A stretch of DNA of 64,000 nucleotides from Pseudomonas sp. CHM02 (GCF_000612585.1 NZ_JFCA01000013.1:62001-126000), one strand, 5' to 3'; counted from the first letter of the stretch, positions 46,167 through 55,290 are shown. Numbers and translations: made by a program. The notes: generated from the letters alone by a model not told the origin.

Positions 46167-46886
46167 TCAGTTCAGGCTTTTTTCCAGCCAGGCCTTGAGG
46201 TCCTGCACTTCGGTTTCGCTGATGGTGTGGTTCATCCCCGGATACCCATGAAACTCCGGCTTCAACCCCAACCCGGTCAATACCTCGTTCGCCCGGGTCG
46301 CCGAGGCATAGGGCAGCGCCTGGTCCAGGGTGCCGTGGCCGATGAAGATCGCCAATTGACCCCGTGACGCGTCCGGCTTCAGCTGCGCCTTGAGCACCGG
46401 CAACACGCTGCCACTCAACGCCGCAATGCCGCGCAGCAGCTCGGGCCGGCGCAAGCCCACCTCGTAGGACATGATCGCGCCCTGGCTGAAGCCGACCAGG
46501 AACACGCGGTCAGGTTGGGTGTGGTACTTGGTGGTGGCTTTGCCGACAAAATCTTCGATCAACTTGGCGCTGCGCTGCAGGTCGGCGGTCTCGCCATCGT
46601 AGTCGCCGTCACCGGGCGTCTTGGTGAACCAGCGATAGCCGTGCGGGTCCACCGGCATCGGCGCACGGGCCGACAGGTACGTCCAGGTGGGCGGCAGCGC
46701 CTCCTTGATGCCGAACAGGTCTTCCTCGTTGCTGCCAAACCCGTGCAGGAAGATCACCAGCGGCTGATTGCGCGCGTCGCCCTGGGTTTGTTCCAGGTAC
46801 GACAACGGCAAATCGGTGTGCAGCGTAGCGTCGGCATGGGCGACGCCGGCCACCAGGGTCAGCGCCAGGGCAAACAATTTGAGCAT
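46167..46886 (-). CDS. Exported carboxylesterase/phospholipase-type alpha/beta hydrolase
   Basis: 239 residues with a signal peptide (LKLFALALTLVAGVAHA). LVIFLHGFGSNEEDLFG is the oxyanion-hole strand, GFSQGAIMSYE the nucleophile elbow (GXSXG) and FIGHGTLDQALP the Asp region; YPGMNHTISETE supplies the histidine. This is the PF02230 (YpfH/EstB) group. It is a periplasmic short-chain esterase of unknown substrate, 11 bases downstream of cobF. Confidence 0.9.
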   Translation of the reverse strand: MLKLFALALTLVAGVAHADATLHTDLPLSYLEQTQGDARNQPLVIFLHGFGSNEEDLFGIKEALPPTWTYLSARAPMPVDPHGYRWFTKTPGDGDYDGETADLQRSAKLIEDFVGKATTKYHTQPDRVFLVGFSQGAIMSYEVGLRRPELLRGIAALSGSVLPVLKAQLKPDASRGQLAIFIGHGTLDQALPYASATRANEVLTGLGLKPEFHGYPGMNHTISETEVQDLKAWLEKSLN

Positions 46887-46897
46887 GGGACGTTACC

Positions 46898-47653
46898 TCA
46901 GGGTTTGCGGAGCAGATAAGTGTCCATGATCCAGCCATTTTCCAGGCGCGCCGCCTTGCGCACCCGCTCGATGTCTTCAGCCACTTCACTCACCTTGCCG
47001 CTGATGAGGATCTCGTCCGGGGTACCCAGGTAGGCACCCCAGTAGATGTCCAGGCCCTGGTCCGCCACGGTGCGGTAGGAATCTTCGGCGTCCAGCATCA
47101 CCACCAGGGTGTCGGCATCGCTTGCCTGCCCTGCCGCCAGGCGGCGCCCGGTGGTGATCTCGACCGACTTGCCGATGCGATTGAGCGGCACTTTGTGCCG
47201 GGCGGCCAGGGCCTGCACGCTGGTGATGCCAGGGATCACCTCGAACTCAAAGGAACAGCGGCCACTGGCCAGGATCGCCTGCAGGATACGAATGGTGCTG
47301 TCGTACAGAGCTGGGTCACCCCAAGCCAGGAAAGCGCCCACTTCGCCGTCAGCCATTTCCTCGTTGATCATGCGTTCGAAGGTCTGCTGCTTGTCGCGGT
47401 TGAGGTCCTGCACGGCGGTGGTGTAATCGATGTCGCCGCGCACCCGCTCGGGGCACTCGGCCTCGACGAAGCGGTAGCCGGGTTCGGTGATGTAGGTCTC
47501 GCAGATCTCGCGACGCAGGTCGATCAACTTGTCTTTGCTCTGGCCCTTGTCCATCAGGAAAAACACGTCGGTGCGGTTGAGCGCCTTCACGGCCTGCATC
47601 GTGATGTAGTCAGGGTTGCCGGCGCCGATGCCGATGATCAGGATGCGTTTCAT
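46898..47653 (-). CDS. cobF: Precorrin-6A synthase (deacetylating) CobF
   Basis: 251 residues, tetrapyrrole methylase fold. N-terminal IIGIGAGNPDYITMQAV, the SAM-binding AFLAWGDPALYDSTIRI, and GITSVQALAARHKVPL. CobF methylates C-1 of precorrin-5 and releases acetate, a step of the aerobic cobalamin pathway. Other cob genes are not adjacent, but a B12 riboswitch and the cobalt transporter CbtBA lie 0.6 kb away, so cobalamin is the local theme. Confidence 0.94.
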   Translation of the reverse strand: MKRILIIGIGAGNPDYITMQAVKALNRTDVFFLMDKGQSKDKLIDLRREICETYITEPGYRFVEAECPERVRGDIDYTTAVQDLNRDKQQTFERMINEEMADGEVGAFLAWGDPALYDSTIRILQAILASGRCSFEFEVIPGITSVQALAARHKVPLNRIGKSVEITTGRRLAAGQASDADTLVVMLDAEDSYRTVADQGLDIYWGAYLGTPDEILISGKVSEVAEDIERVRKAARLENGWIMDTYLLRKP

Positions 47654-47698
47654 GGGATGCTCTCATTGCGGGGCGGGGATTTTGCCATGTTCACGCGC

Positions 47699-48253
47699 TC
47701 AGGCGTGAGTTTCCAGGCGCAGGCGCCAGACCTGGTTGAAGCGCAGTTCGGTGGCCGACAACGGTTCGACATCGATCCGGTAGAACATCGACAGCGGAAA
47801 CCGCATGACGTGCAACATCGCGGCGCGGATCACAAACGGATGAGTGATGGCCACGACATGGCCAGGCCGGGATTCGAGGGACCTCATCCATTCGCCGACC
47901 CGCACGCAGATCTGCTCCACCGACTCACCGCCAGGCGGTGCGAACGTGCTGTCGGTGAGCCAGGCAGCCAACTCATCGCCACCCAGTTGGTGGATGTCCT
48001 GGCCCTTCCACCGGCCAAAATCAGCATCACGCAGGGCGTCTTCGCTGACCGCGTCCGCACCGAACAGGCTCGCCGTCTGCCGGGCCCTGGCCTCCGGCCC
48101 GCACAGCAGGCGCCGCGTTTTCTTGTAGCGATCGGCCAGGGACAGCGCCGCGCCTTGCCAATCCATCGCCACGGCCTCGTCATCGGGAAAACGTCCCTGT
48201 TTCTGCAAGGGCGTGACGGCGTGGCAGATCAATGTCAAACGGGTGGCTTGCAT
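47699..48253 (-). CDS. Histidine phosphatase-superfamily protein, possibly CobC-like
   Basis: 184 residues from the ATG at 48253; a GTG three bases upstream is an alternative. It has the phosphoglycerate mutase fold landmarks CGPEARARQTA, FGRWKGQDI, GESVEQI and ITHPFVIRA, but the catalytic RHG triplet reads CHA (Cys10-His11-Ala12). The nucleophilic His is kept while the phosphate-binding Arg is lost. Its site between cobF and the B12 riboswitch suggests alpha-ribazole phosphatase (CobC) ancestry; activity is doubtful. Confidence 0.75.
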   Translation of the reverse strand: MQATRLTLICHAVTPLQKQGRFPDDEAVAMDWQGAALSLADRYKKTRRLLCGPEARARQTASLFGADAVSEDALRDADFGRWKGQDIHQLGGDELAAWLTDSTFAPPGGESVEQICVRVGEWMRSLESRPGHVVAITHPFVIRAAMLHVMRFPLSMFYRIDVEPLSATELRFNQVWRLRLETHA

Positions 48254-48284
48254 CACAATTTCACTCTGTTTCGGTCGGCAGTCA

Positions 48285-48415
48285 GCGTAGACTGGCGAAG
48301 TTGTTTCAATATGTTACAACGAACATGAAACAGGAAGCCGGTTCAATCCCGGCGCGGTCGCGCCACTGTATTCGGCCCAACAGCCGTAAGCCAGACCCTG
48401 TTTCAGCCCTATCGC
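48285..48415 (+). promoter_or_regulatory. Cobalamin (B12) riboswitch upstream of cbtBA
   Basis: The core is present in order: GGAAGCCGGTTCAATCCCGG, then CGGTCGCGCCACTGTA, then AGCCGTAAGCCAGACC, the conserved B12 box. GAAACAGG (about 48327) and CCTGTTTC (about 48398) close an outer stem. It lies about 35-165 bases before cbtB. B12 binding should shut off cobalt uptake when cobalamin is plentiful. Confidence 0.92.
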
Positions 48416-48451
48416 TATCCATTTCGGGACGCGTCATCCCTGGAGGTTTTC

Positions 48452-48664
48452 ATGGCTACTGCTGCTGCAACGACCCCTGATGTCTATGTGCCGACGATTC
48501 CCCTGGGCGAAATCCTGCCCTGGGCGATCTTCGGCGGCCTGCTGTTGCTGCTGGCGATCTACTTCGTCGGCGCCGAGCAAGGTGCTACTGCCGTATTCAA
48601 GGGCATGTACGTGCACGAATTCGTCCACGACGGCCGCCACCTGCTGGGTTTCCCCTGCCATTGA
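48452..48664 (+). CDS. cbtB: Cobalt transporter subunit CbtB
   Basis: 70 residues with one membrane helix (ILPWAIFGGLLLLLAIYFVG) and a C-terminal histidine-rich tail (MYVHEFVHDGRHLLGFPCH), the CbtB hallmark thought to bind the metal. TGGAGG precedes the ATG. It works with CbtA, 19 bases downstream, in cobalt uptake for B12 synthesis. Confidence 0.95.
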   Translation: MATAAATTPDVYVPTIPLGEILPWAIFGGLLLLLAIYFVGAEQGATAVFKGMYVHEFVHDGRHLLGFPCH

Positions 48665-48683
48665 TCGATAAGGAACACATGAC

Positions 48684-49412
48684 ATGACAGGGCATTTACT
48701 CGTACGCGGGATGCTGGTGGGCCTGCTCGCCGGCGTGCTGGCTTTCGGCTTCGCCAAGACCTTTGGCGAGCCGCAGATCGATAAGGCCATTGCCTTCGAA
48801 GACCAGATGGCACAGATGCACGGCGACGCACCTGAAGAAGAACTGGTAAGCCGCGACGTGCAAAGTACGTTCGGCTTGTTCACCGGGGTGGTGGTGTACA
48901 GCGTATCCCTGGGCGGCATCTTCGCCTTGGTGTTCGCCTATTCCCTCGGCCGCATCGGCAAGGTCAGCCCCCGAGGCCTGGCCGCACTGCTGGCACTGGC
49001 GGCATTCGTGACGCTCATCCTCGTGCCCGGCCTCAAGTACCCGGCCAACCCACCCTCGGTAGGCGACCCGCAGACCATTGCACAACGCACCCAGCTGTTT
49101 TTCCTGATGCTGCTGGTGTCGGTGGCTGCGGCGGTGATTGCTGTCAATGCGGCACGCAAGCTGATTGCCCGCCGTGGTATTTGGACGGGCGCGATCCTCG
49201 GCGTGGCGTTGTACATCGTGATTGTGTCGGTGGCTGGCAGCCTGTTCCCGGTGATCAACGAAGTGCCCGAGCAGTTTTCGGCGGTGCTGCTGTGGAAGTT
49301 CCGTGTCGCGTCGCTGGGGATCCAGTGGGTGCTGTGGACGACCTTGGGGCTGGTGTTTGGGGCGGTGGCCGAGCGCAAGCTCAGCCAGCCAAAAGCGCGC
49401 TTCAATTCTTGA
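48684..49412 (+). CDS. cbtA: Cobalt transporter subunit CbtA
   Basis: 242 residues, five helices. LLVRGMLVGLLAGVLAFGFA opens the protein, with FGEPQIDKAI and GLFTGVVVYSVSLGGIFAL typical of CbtA. It forms the membrane component with CbtB. Expression should follow the upstream B12 riboswitch. It converges with the DUF4865 gene with one base between the stops. Confidence 0.94.
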   Translation: MTGHLLVRGMLVGLLAGVLAFGFAKTFGEPQIDKAIAFEDQMAQMHGDAPEEELVSRDVQSTFGLFTGVVVYSVSLGGIFALVFAYSLGRIGKVSPRGLAALLALAAFVTLILVPGLKYPANPPSVGDPQTIAQRTQLFFLMLLVSVAAAVIAVNAARKLIARRGIWTGAILGVALYIVIVSVAGSLFPVINEVPEQFSAVLLWKFRVASLGIQWVLWTTLGLVFGAVAERKLSQPKARFNS

Positions 49413-49413
49413 A

Positions 49414-49953
49414 TCAAATCCCGGGACGGGCCAGGTACAACACGTGGTAACCCGTTCCGGGATGGTCCGCTTGCAGCGGCTTGGCCGACAAGGTCACTCG
49501 CACCAAACGCCACGCTTGCACATCCAGCGCCAGGAACACCGCAAAGGTGTCGCCGCTATCGGCCACCTGTTGATTGCGCCGTTTCTCCTCGGCCAAGACC
49601 TTCGCCCTGTCCGCTCCCGGCTCCAACGCCCACTCTTGGCGATACAAACTCAACGCGCCCTGCGCCGTGCCACGCTGTACATCCAGCGGCAACCAGCTCT
49701 CGATATGCGGCCGACCGAAACTGTCGAGCACCTTCTGAAAGCGCTCGCCCAATAAAAAGTCGGCGGCCTGCGACGGATCGGCCCACAAGTACACCGACGA
49801 GTAAACATTGCCCCCGCGCTCCTGAGCGATAAACGCCTTGAACAGCAACCCTTCGGCGTTATCCCACAACGGTCCCAATTGCGCGGCACGGCGGCGAATC
49901 ACGCCCATGTCGTAGTCGGCAGGCAAGCGGTGTGAATACTGTTTGGCAAACAT
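49414..49953 (-). CDS. DUF4865-family protein
   Basis: 179 residues from the ATG at 49953, starting MFAKQYSHRLPADYDMGVIR. LFKAFIAQE, VYSSVYLWADPSQAADFLLG and SWLPLDVQRG fit the DUF4865 family as I remember it, a small ferredoxin-like (dimeric alpha-beta barrel) domain often beside LysR regulators. Here a LysR gene is divergent, 93 bases away. Function unknown; a quinone or small-molecule role is only a guess. Confidence 0.8.
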   Translation of the reverse strand: MFAKQYSHRLPADYDMGVIRRRAAQLGPLWDNAEGLLFKAFIAQERGGNVYSSVYLWADPSQAADFLLGERFQKVLDSFGRPHIESWLPLDVQRGTAQGALSLYRQEWALEPGADRAKVLAEEKRRNQQVADSGDTFAVFLALDVQAWRLVRVTLSAKPLQADHPGTGYHVLYLARPGI

Positions 49954-50046
49954 GCGAGAACTCCTGTGCAAGATGAGGGTTCAGCTTGCGCAGCGGTGAT
50001 GATTTCAACAAGATATCAGCCGATATATGTGCAATAAGGATTCGAT

Positions 50047-50919
50047 ATGACTGACGCGCTCAAACCGCTGGACATCGATACCGTGCAGGCCTTCGTGCTG
50101 GTGGCTGACTTCGCCAGTTTCACCCGCGCCGCCGAAGCCCTCGACACCTCCCAGGCGGCAATCAGCCTCAAGCTCAAGCGCCTGGAAGAGCGCCTCGGTT
50201 ATCGCCTGCTCGAGCGCACGCCACGCCATGTGCGGCTGTCGCCCCAGGGCGAACAGTTCATCGTAGCCGCCCGCGCCCTGCTCAATGCCCATGAACGCGC
50301 CTTGGCCGATATGAACAGCCACGCACAGCGGCGCCTGGTGATCGGCATCAGCGACCACGTCGCCGGCCCCGACCTGCCGACCTGGCTCAGCCGCCTGGCC
50401 GCTTATGACCCATTGGTGATCCTCGAAGTGCGCATTGCCTCCTCTCGCGACCTGGTTGCCGCGTTTGATCGCAATGAGCTGGACGCGGTAATCGTACGCA
50501 ACGAGGGCGACCGCCAGGACGGCGAAGTATTGGCGGTGGAACGCTTCGGCTGGTTCGCCGCCCCCACCTGGCAACACAGCCCCGGCACACCGTTGCGCAT
50601 GGCCACCATGGCCGCGCCCTGCGGCGTGCGCCAACTGGCGACACGTGCGCTGGACACGGCGCGCATCGACTGGACCGAAGTGTTCGTGGGCGGCGGCGTC
50701 ATGGCCGTCGGCGCCGCCGTCAGCGCCGGACTGGGCGTCGCCGCCCTCGCCCATCGCGTAGCACCGGCGGGTGCGGTGGACGTGAGCGAGCAATACAGCC
50801 TGCCGCCATTGCCGGTGAGTGAAGTCGTGCTTTACAGCCGCATCACCGATGGCCGCTCCAAGGAGACATTGCGTGCACTGAGCGCCACCTTCCGCGGCGT
50901 CCTACGCAGCCCCTTGTAG
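50047..50919 (+). CDS. LysR-family regulator divergent from the DUF4865 gene
   Basis: 290 residues. HTH: FVLVADFASFTRAAEALDTS then QAAISLKLKRLEERLGYRLL, and an effector domain from about residue 90 (RRLVIGISDHVAGPDLP). It probably regulates the divergent DUF4865 gene and itself. The stop codon lies inside a REP element. Confidence 0.92.
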   Translation: MTDALKPLDIDTVQAFVLVADFASFTRAAEALDTSQAAISLKLKRLEERLGYRLLERTPRHVRLSPQGEQFIVAARALLNAHERALADMNSHAQRRLVIGISDHVAGPDLPTWLSRLAAYDPLVILEVRIASSRDLVAAFDRNELDAVIVRNEGDRQDGEVLAVERFGWFAAPTWQHSPGTPLRMATMAAPCGVRQLATRALDTARIDWTEVFVGGGVMAVGAAVSAGLGVAALAHRVAPAGAVDVSEQYSLPPLPVSEVVLYSRITDGRSKETLRALSATFRGVLRSPL

Positions 50920-51014
50920 GAGCTGGCTTGCCAGCGAGGGGCGTCAACGATGACGCGGGAAGCCAGCATGAACGCGGCGCCCTCGCGTTTTTCGCCGGCA
51001 AGCCGGCTCCTACA
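50915..51014. repeat. REP pair with CGTCAACGAT-type internal sequence
   Basis: TGTAGGAGCTGGCTTGCCAG at the left and TCGCCGGCAAGCCGGCTCC at the right enclose GCGTCAACGATGACGCGGG, like the element at 24408-24508. It separates the convergent LysR and Lrp/AsnC genes and contains the LysR stop codon. Confidence 0.87.
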
Positions 51015-51065
51015 GTTCAGGGTGCGAAACCGGGGCGGCCTGGTGCATCCCGGTACAGGAGCTGG

Positions 51066-51539
51066 CTACCCAACCCCCTGCAACGGCAATTCATAAGACT
51101 TCTTAACCGTCCGCACCACCAACGTCGACGAATACGTCCGAATCGGAATATCCCGGTAAGTCTCCAGAAACCGATAGATATACTCGGTGTACTCCGTAGC
51201 GTCCCGAAACTTCGCCACCATCACAAAATCAAACTCCCCCGTCATCAAGTAGCAATCCTGAATCTCAGGATGACTGGCAAGGATATGCTGCATCTTGCGG
51301 TCGATATCGTTGCTGTCCTTGTCCAACTTGATCAGGAAAAAGGCCGTCACCTGGATCCCCAGCTTGCGCTCGTCCAGTACCGCCACTTTTGCCTTGATAA
51401 TCCCCATGCTTTCCATCCGGCGAATCCGCCGGTAACAACTGGTGGACGACAGCCCCACACTGTCGCTCAACAACTCCAGGCTCTGGTCGCAATCCTTTTG
51501 CAACTTGCCCAGGATCTTCAAATCCATGGCGTCTGTCAT
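51066..51539 (-). CDS. Lrp/AsnC-family regulator
   Basis: 157 residues from the ATG at 51539; ATG 51527 is possible. The AsnC-type HTH (LLSDSVGLSSTSCYRRIRRM) is followed by an RAM effector domain (IQDCYLMTGEFDFVMVAKF). Such regulators sense amino acids or aromatic metabolites. It is divergent from the tyrosinase operon 147 bases away and is its likely regulator; tyrosine or another phenolic amino acid would be a sensible effector, but this is inference. Confidence 0.92.
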   Translation of the reverse strand: MTDAMDLKILGKLQKDCDQSLELLSDSVGLSSTSCYRRIRRMESMGIIKAKVAVLDERKLGIQVTAFFLIKLDKDSNDIDRKMQHILASHPEIQDCYLMTGEFDFVMVAKFRDATEYTEYIYRFLETYRDIPIRTYSSTLVVRTVKKSYELPLQGVG

Positions 51540-51685
51540 CGGTTCCGAATCGTCCTTGAAAAATGCAATGAATCCGTCGCAATGACGGGCCAATTTGCAC
51601 AAATCCTGCGCAGTGGCTAGTTACCATCGATTCAGCGTAGCAGCCCGGCCAACACCTGGCCTCAAGGCGGCATGAGAGGGATCTT

Positions 51686-53494
51686 ATGATAGTCGCGAAA
51701 CCGACGTGGACCGCTGATATCCAAGGACTTTTCAGCGCACCCTACTGGATACCCGCCAGCCAGCGCGCCGCCGTGGCGGCCACGTGGATAGGCTGCATGA
51801 ACGCCTACGACGTGTTCCTGGAAGACCCGGCCTCGGTCAAGACCTGGTCGAAAACCATCTACCAGCACCTCGCCTCGCGCAACATGCCGTTGACCACCGA
51901 CCAGCAGCAATTCTGGCCCATCGATGCCCTCGAAACCTTCCGGCTGTGGGTCAACCAGGGCTGGCGGCTGGACAGCATCTCGCCGTTCGACCTGGCCGAG
52001 CGCATCCCGCCACCGGCGCTGCCGCACCCGGTCAAGCGCGTACGCCAGGACATCCGCGCCCTGAGCCTTGAGCAACTGAACCTGTACCGCGCCAAACTCG
52101 ATGACGTGATGCACGTCGGCGACCCGGACAGCGGTTCACCCTGGCAGCGCTACGCGTATATCCATACCAACTGGTGCCTGCATTATCAGGAAGCCTTCGC
52201 GCTGTGGCATCGCGCCTACCTGCTGTACCTGGAAGCGCTGATCGATTGCGCGATCCCTTACTGGGACTGGATGGCCGCCGACGCCAGTGTCGACGGCAGC
52301 CCCCAGGCCGGTTTGCCCCAGGCCTTCCTCGATGAAACCTACGTGCACCCGCACACGGGTGAGGTGCGGCGTAACCCGTTGCGCTACGCGGCTGCCAAGG
52401 ATGGTTGTTCGAAGGTCTGCGCCACGGCGCCCGTGGACGGCGTGGAGTGCCTGTATGTGCAGCGCAACCCGCTGTTCTACACCCAGGGCGAGGCCTTTCG
52501 TTTCGAGCGGACCCAGCTGTATGGCATGAGCCGGATCTTCCAGCAGCAGGTAGTCGATGCGCTCGCGTTCACCACCTTCAGCCAGCCCCAGGGCGTGCCG
52601 GGCTACCCCTGGGCCAACATCACCACCTTTGACCCTCCTCAGCCGAACAACCTGTACCCCAACCGCGCGCTGAATTTCGACGGCCTCTACGAGCAACCCC
52701 ACGACAACTATCACGGCTGGATCGGCGGTGACATGGCCGATAACGCCTACACCGCGTTCGACCCGGTGTTCTGCTCCTATCACGCCAATATCGACCGCAT
52801 GCTGGAAGTCTGGATCCGCGCCAACCCGGCGGCGCAGTACACCACCCAGTGCCTGCTGCAACCCTTCGCCGGGCACCAGGCCGATGAAGTGACCTTCACC
52901 AGCGCCGATGCCTGGCGCTACACCACGCTCGGTGACATGGCCCAGGACAGCCGGCACATCGGCTACGACTACGGCACCCCGGTGGCCCCTCAATTCGGCG
53001 CGCCCAAGGCGGCGATGCGTGCGTGCTGCCCGCATCAGAAAACCGCCGGACAGGCCGCCGGCACCGGGCCCTGGGTGGTGTTCGACCACGTGCGCTGCAC
53101 CCACGACACCTACCTGATCGACGTATTCCTCAACCAGCCCGACGCCACTGCGCAGCATGCCAGCGCCGACAACCCGCATTACGTCGGGCGTTTCAGCCGT
53201 ATCGGCATGGGCCTGGTGGATGACAAAGGCCGCTGCATCACCCAAGGCGTCTCGCGCGCCCTGAACGCCGCGCGCAGCGTCAAGGCACTGAACCTCAAAC
53301 CGACCGACGCGGCGCAGTTATCGCTGATCGTGACCCATCCCGATAGTGGCCAGGTATTGACGCCCGACGCGTACGCGGCCCTGCCTGGCTTTATCGCCCA
53401 ACTGGTGTGGGACGACCCACGCCAAACCTCCGCCGGCCCCGCTCCGGATGCCGGTTGCTGCTCCACCAACACCACTGCTGGAGAACCAACATGA
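51686..53494 (+). CDS. Tyrosinase-family type 3 copper protein
   Basis: 602 residues, no signal peptide. The CuA ligands are His160, His166 and His175 in YIHTNWCLHYQE and ALWHRAYL, with Cys164 placed to form the Cys-X-His thioether seen in fungal tyrosinases. CuB: His339 and His343 (PHDNYHGWIGG) and His366 (FCSYHANIDRM). N-terminal extension of about 140 residues and a long C-terminal region with cysteines (RACCPHQK, AGCCSTN) that may help load copper. It probably oxidises a phenol or o-diphenol, or hydroxylates an aromatic. The next gene overlaps its stop by four bases. Confidence 0.9.
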   Translation: MIVAKPTWTADIQGLFSAPYWIPASQRAAVAATWIGCMNAYDVFLEDPASVKTWSKTIYQHLASRNMPLTTDQQQFWPIDALETFRLWVNQGWRLDSISPFDLAERIPPPALPHPVKRVRQDIRALSLEQLNLYRAKLDDVMHVGDPDSGSPWQRYAYIHTNWCLHYQEAFALWHRAYLLYLEALIDCAIPYWDWMAADASVDGSPQAGLPQAFLDETYVHPHTGEVRRNPLRYAAAKDGCSKVCATAPVDGVECLYVQRNPLFYTQGEAFRFERTQLYGMSRIFQQQVVDALAFTTFSQPQGVPGYPWANITTFDPPQPNNLYPNRALNFDGLYEQPHDNYHGWIGGDMADNAYTAFDPVFCSYHANIDRMLEVWIRANPAAQYTTQCLLQPFAGHQADEVTFTSADAWRYTTLGDMAQDSRHIGYDYGTPVAPQFGAPKAAMRACCPHQKTAGQAAGTGPWVVFDHVRCTHDTYLIDVFLNQPDATAQHASADNPHYVGRFSRIGMGLVDDKGRCITQGVSRALNAARSVKALNLKPTDAAQLSLIVTHPDSGQVLTPDAYAALPGFIAQLVWDDPRQTSAGPAPDAGCCSTNTTAGEPT

Positions 53495-55224
53495 GCACGC
53501 CCTTCACCCAATTCACCTCCCCTGCCGAACAAGCGCCCAAGGACTACAACAAACTGGGCCTGGAGGACCAGTTGTCGACCTTCGAAACCAACTGGAACAA
53601 CAACGTCACCGGCTGGACCCAGATGTCGGTCATCGGCAACCCCTGGTCGAACCTCAACGACGCGCCCCGCTCGGGCTATTACAACCCGCTGGAAAGCGGC
53701 TACGGCACACAGACACCGGTCACCATCACCTGGCAGCCGTTCCCCAATCGGCTGTGGACGTTTTTCTACAACAACGGCGCCGCCGTGGTCCCGCAACTGG
53801 GCGGCAAGGCCATGACCCTGGACCAAGTGATGCAGTTGACCGACCACGGCCAGATCACCCTCAACAACACCCTCTATTCGCTGTACCCGGACCCGAAGGC
53901 GACCCAGCTGCAGATCCCCAGTGTGCTGTGCAAGTCCATCAACTGGAACGGCCCGTATGCCGACTTTTCGCCTTCGGGGCCACGGGGCTGGCTGGATGAA
54001 TATTGCGAGTGGTCGATCACCCGCGACCCGGACGGCAACATGCGCAGCATCATGTTCACCAGCGAGAACCCGGCGTATTTCCTGACCATGTGGAACATCG
54101 ACCCGAACGCCGTGCTGGGGCTGTACCAGGCGTATGTCGACCCACGGGTGAAAATCGAAGACCTGTACCTGCGCTACACCGCCGATGGCCCGACCGGCAA
54201 GGCCGGCGAACCGGTACTCGACCCCACCACCGGCCAGCCCGCCTACGACACCGTGAACAAATGGAACTCGGGCACCGTGCGCATTCCCGGTGTGTCGGGC
54301 GGCGCGATGCACCTGACCTCCGGCCCCAATACCCTGAGTGCCGAGATCTACCTGGCGGCCGCCGCCACCATCCTGCGGCCGCTCAACAGCAGCCGTAACC
54401 AGCAGAGCCTGATCTGCTGCGCGCAGTACGGGCAGAACTATCGCAACTCCGACCCGCATATCGGTTTTTCCGCCAACCAGGCCGCAGTCAATAACCTGAT
54501 CTCGTTGACCAACCCGATCGGCCTGTACCTGCAACAACCGAAATCCTTCAGCACCTGGAAAGGCCCTCAGGGCCAGGATGTCAGCAGCTACTGGCGCGTC
54601 ACCCGCGGCACCGCCGGCACTGGCCCGAACAACTCCGACCAGATCCTGCAGGCGGTCTTCGAGGTGCCGCAAAGCGCGGGGTTCTCGATCAATGACATCA
54701 CCATCAATGGCACGCCGATCGACTACGTGTGGGTGATCGCCAACGAGCTGAATGTGGCCCTCAGCGTGACCCCGGCACCGCTCACCGCCCCGCCCAAGGA
54801 GTGCGACTGCGTGGCGGCCAACACCACCGATGCACAGCCCTGGCCGGTGCAACTGCTGCCGGTGGACCTGTTCTACGGCCAGTCCCCCAGCGACCTGCCG
54901 GCCAGTTTTGCGCCCGGCACTTCGGGCCAGTTCGTGCTGGTGGTGCAAGGCGCCGACCCGAACACCACCGTGGCGAATGCGCGGGTGCAATTTTCCAATC
55001 CGGACATCAGCGCCCACGTCACGCAGTTCTTGCCGGATGCCTCGGCGATCCCTGGGCAAACCGACGGTGGCGGCACCCAGGGCTACATCATGACCATCAC
55101 GGTCAGCAGCAACGCAGCACCGGGGCTGGTCAGCGTGCGCGCGCTGAACCCCAGCGAAGCGGCCAACCCCAGCGCCACCCAGCACCCGTGGGAAAGCGGC
55201 CTGGCGCTGGTGCCCGACGCCTGA
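53491..55224 (+). CDS. Uncharacterised partner protein of the tyrosinase operon
   Basis: 577 residues from the ATG at 53491, which overlaps the tyrosinase stop (ATGA). No signal peptide, no membrane helix, no domain I recognise. It is rich in Asn, Pro, Gly and Trp, starting FTQFTSPAEQAPKDYNKLGL and including WTFFYNNGAAVVPQLGGKAM. The C-terminal third (from about residue 460) looks like a beta-sandwich. A CDC triplet (KECDCVAAN) lies near residue 435. The tight overlap implies a stoichiometric partner: scaffold, copper chaperone or second enzyme. I do not assign a function. Confidence 0.7.
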   Translation: MSTPFTQFTSPAEQAPKDYNKLGLEDQLSTFETNWNNNVTGWTQMSVIGNPWSNLNDAPRSGYYNPLESGYGTQTPVTITWQPFPNRLWTFFYNNGAAVVPQLGGKAMTLDQVMQLTDHGQITLNNTLYSLYPDPKATQLQIPSVLCKSINWNGPYADFSPSGPRGWLDEYCEWSITRDPDGNMRSIMFTSENPAYFLTMWNIDPNAVLGLYQAYVDPRVKIEDLYLRYTADGPTGKAGEPVLDPTTGQPAYDTVNKWNSGTVRIPGVSGGAMHLTSGPNTLSAEIYLAAAATILRPLNSSRNQQSLICCAQYGQNYRNSDPHIGFSANQAAVNNLISLTNPIGLYLQQPKSFSTWKGPQGQDVSSYWRVTRGTAGTGPNNSDQILQAVFEVPQSAGFSINDITINGTPIDYVWVIANELNVALSVTPAPLTAPPKECDCVAANTTDAQPWPVQLLPVDLFYGQSPSDLPASFAPGTSGQFVLVVQGADPNTTVANARVQFSNPDISAHVTQFLPDASAIPGQTDGGGTQGYIMTITVSSNAAPGLVSVRALNPSEAANPSATQHPWESGLALVPDA

Positions 55225-55290
55225 GTACCTCCCGGCCGCCCATGCCTGGCGTGGGCGGTCGCCCCTGAGCCTTGAGCAAGGAATGCGATC

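Noticed and set aside
51686..53494. Haemocyanin or catechol oxidase identity for the copper protein
   Set aside because: The bacterial context and the Cys-X-His near the CuA site fit the tyrosinase family in general; substrate class cannot be read from sequence, so the broad name was kept.
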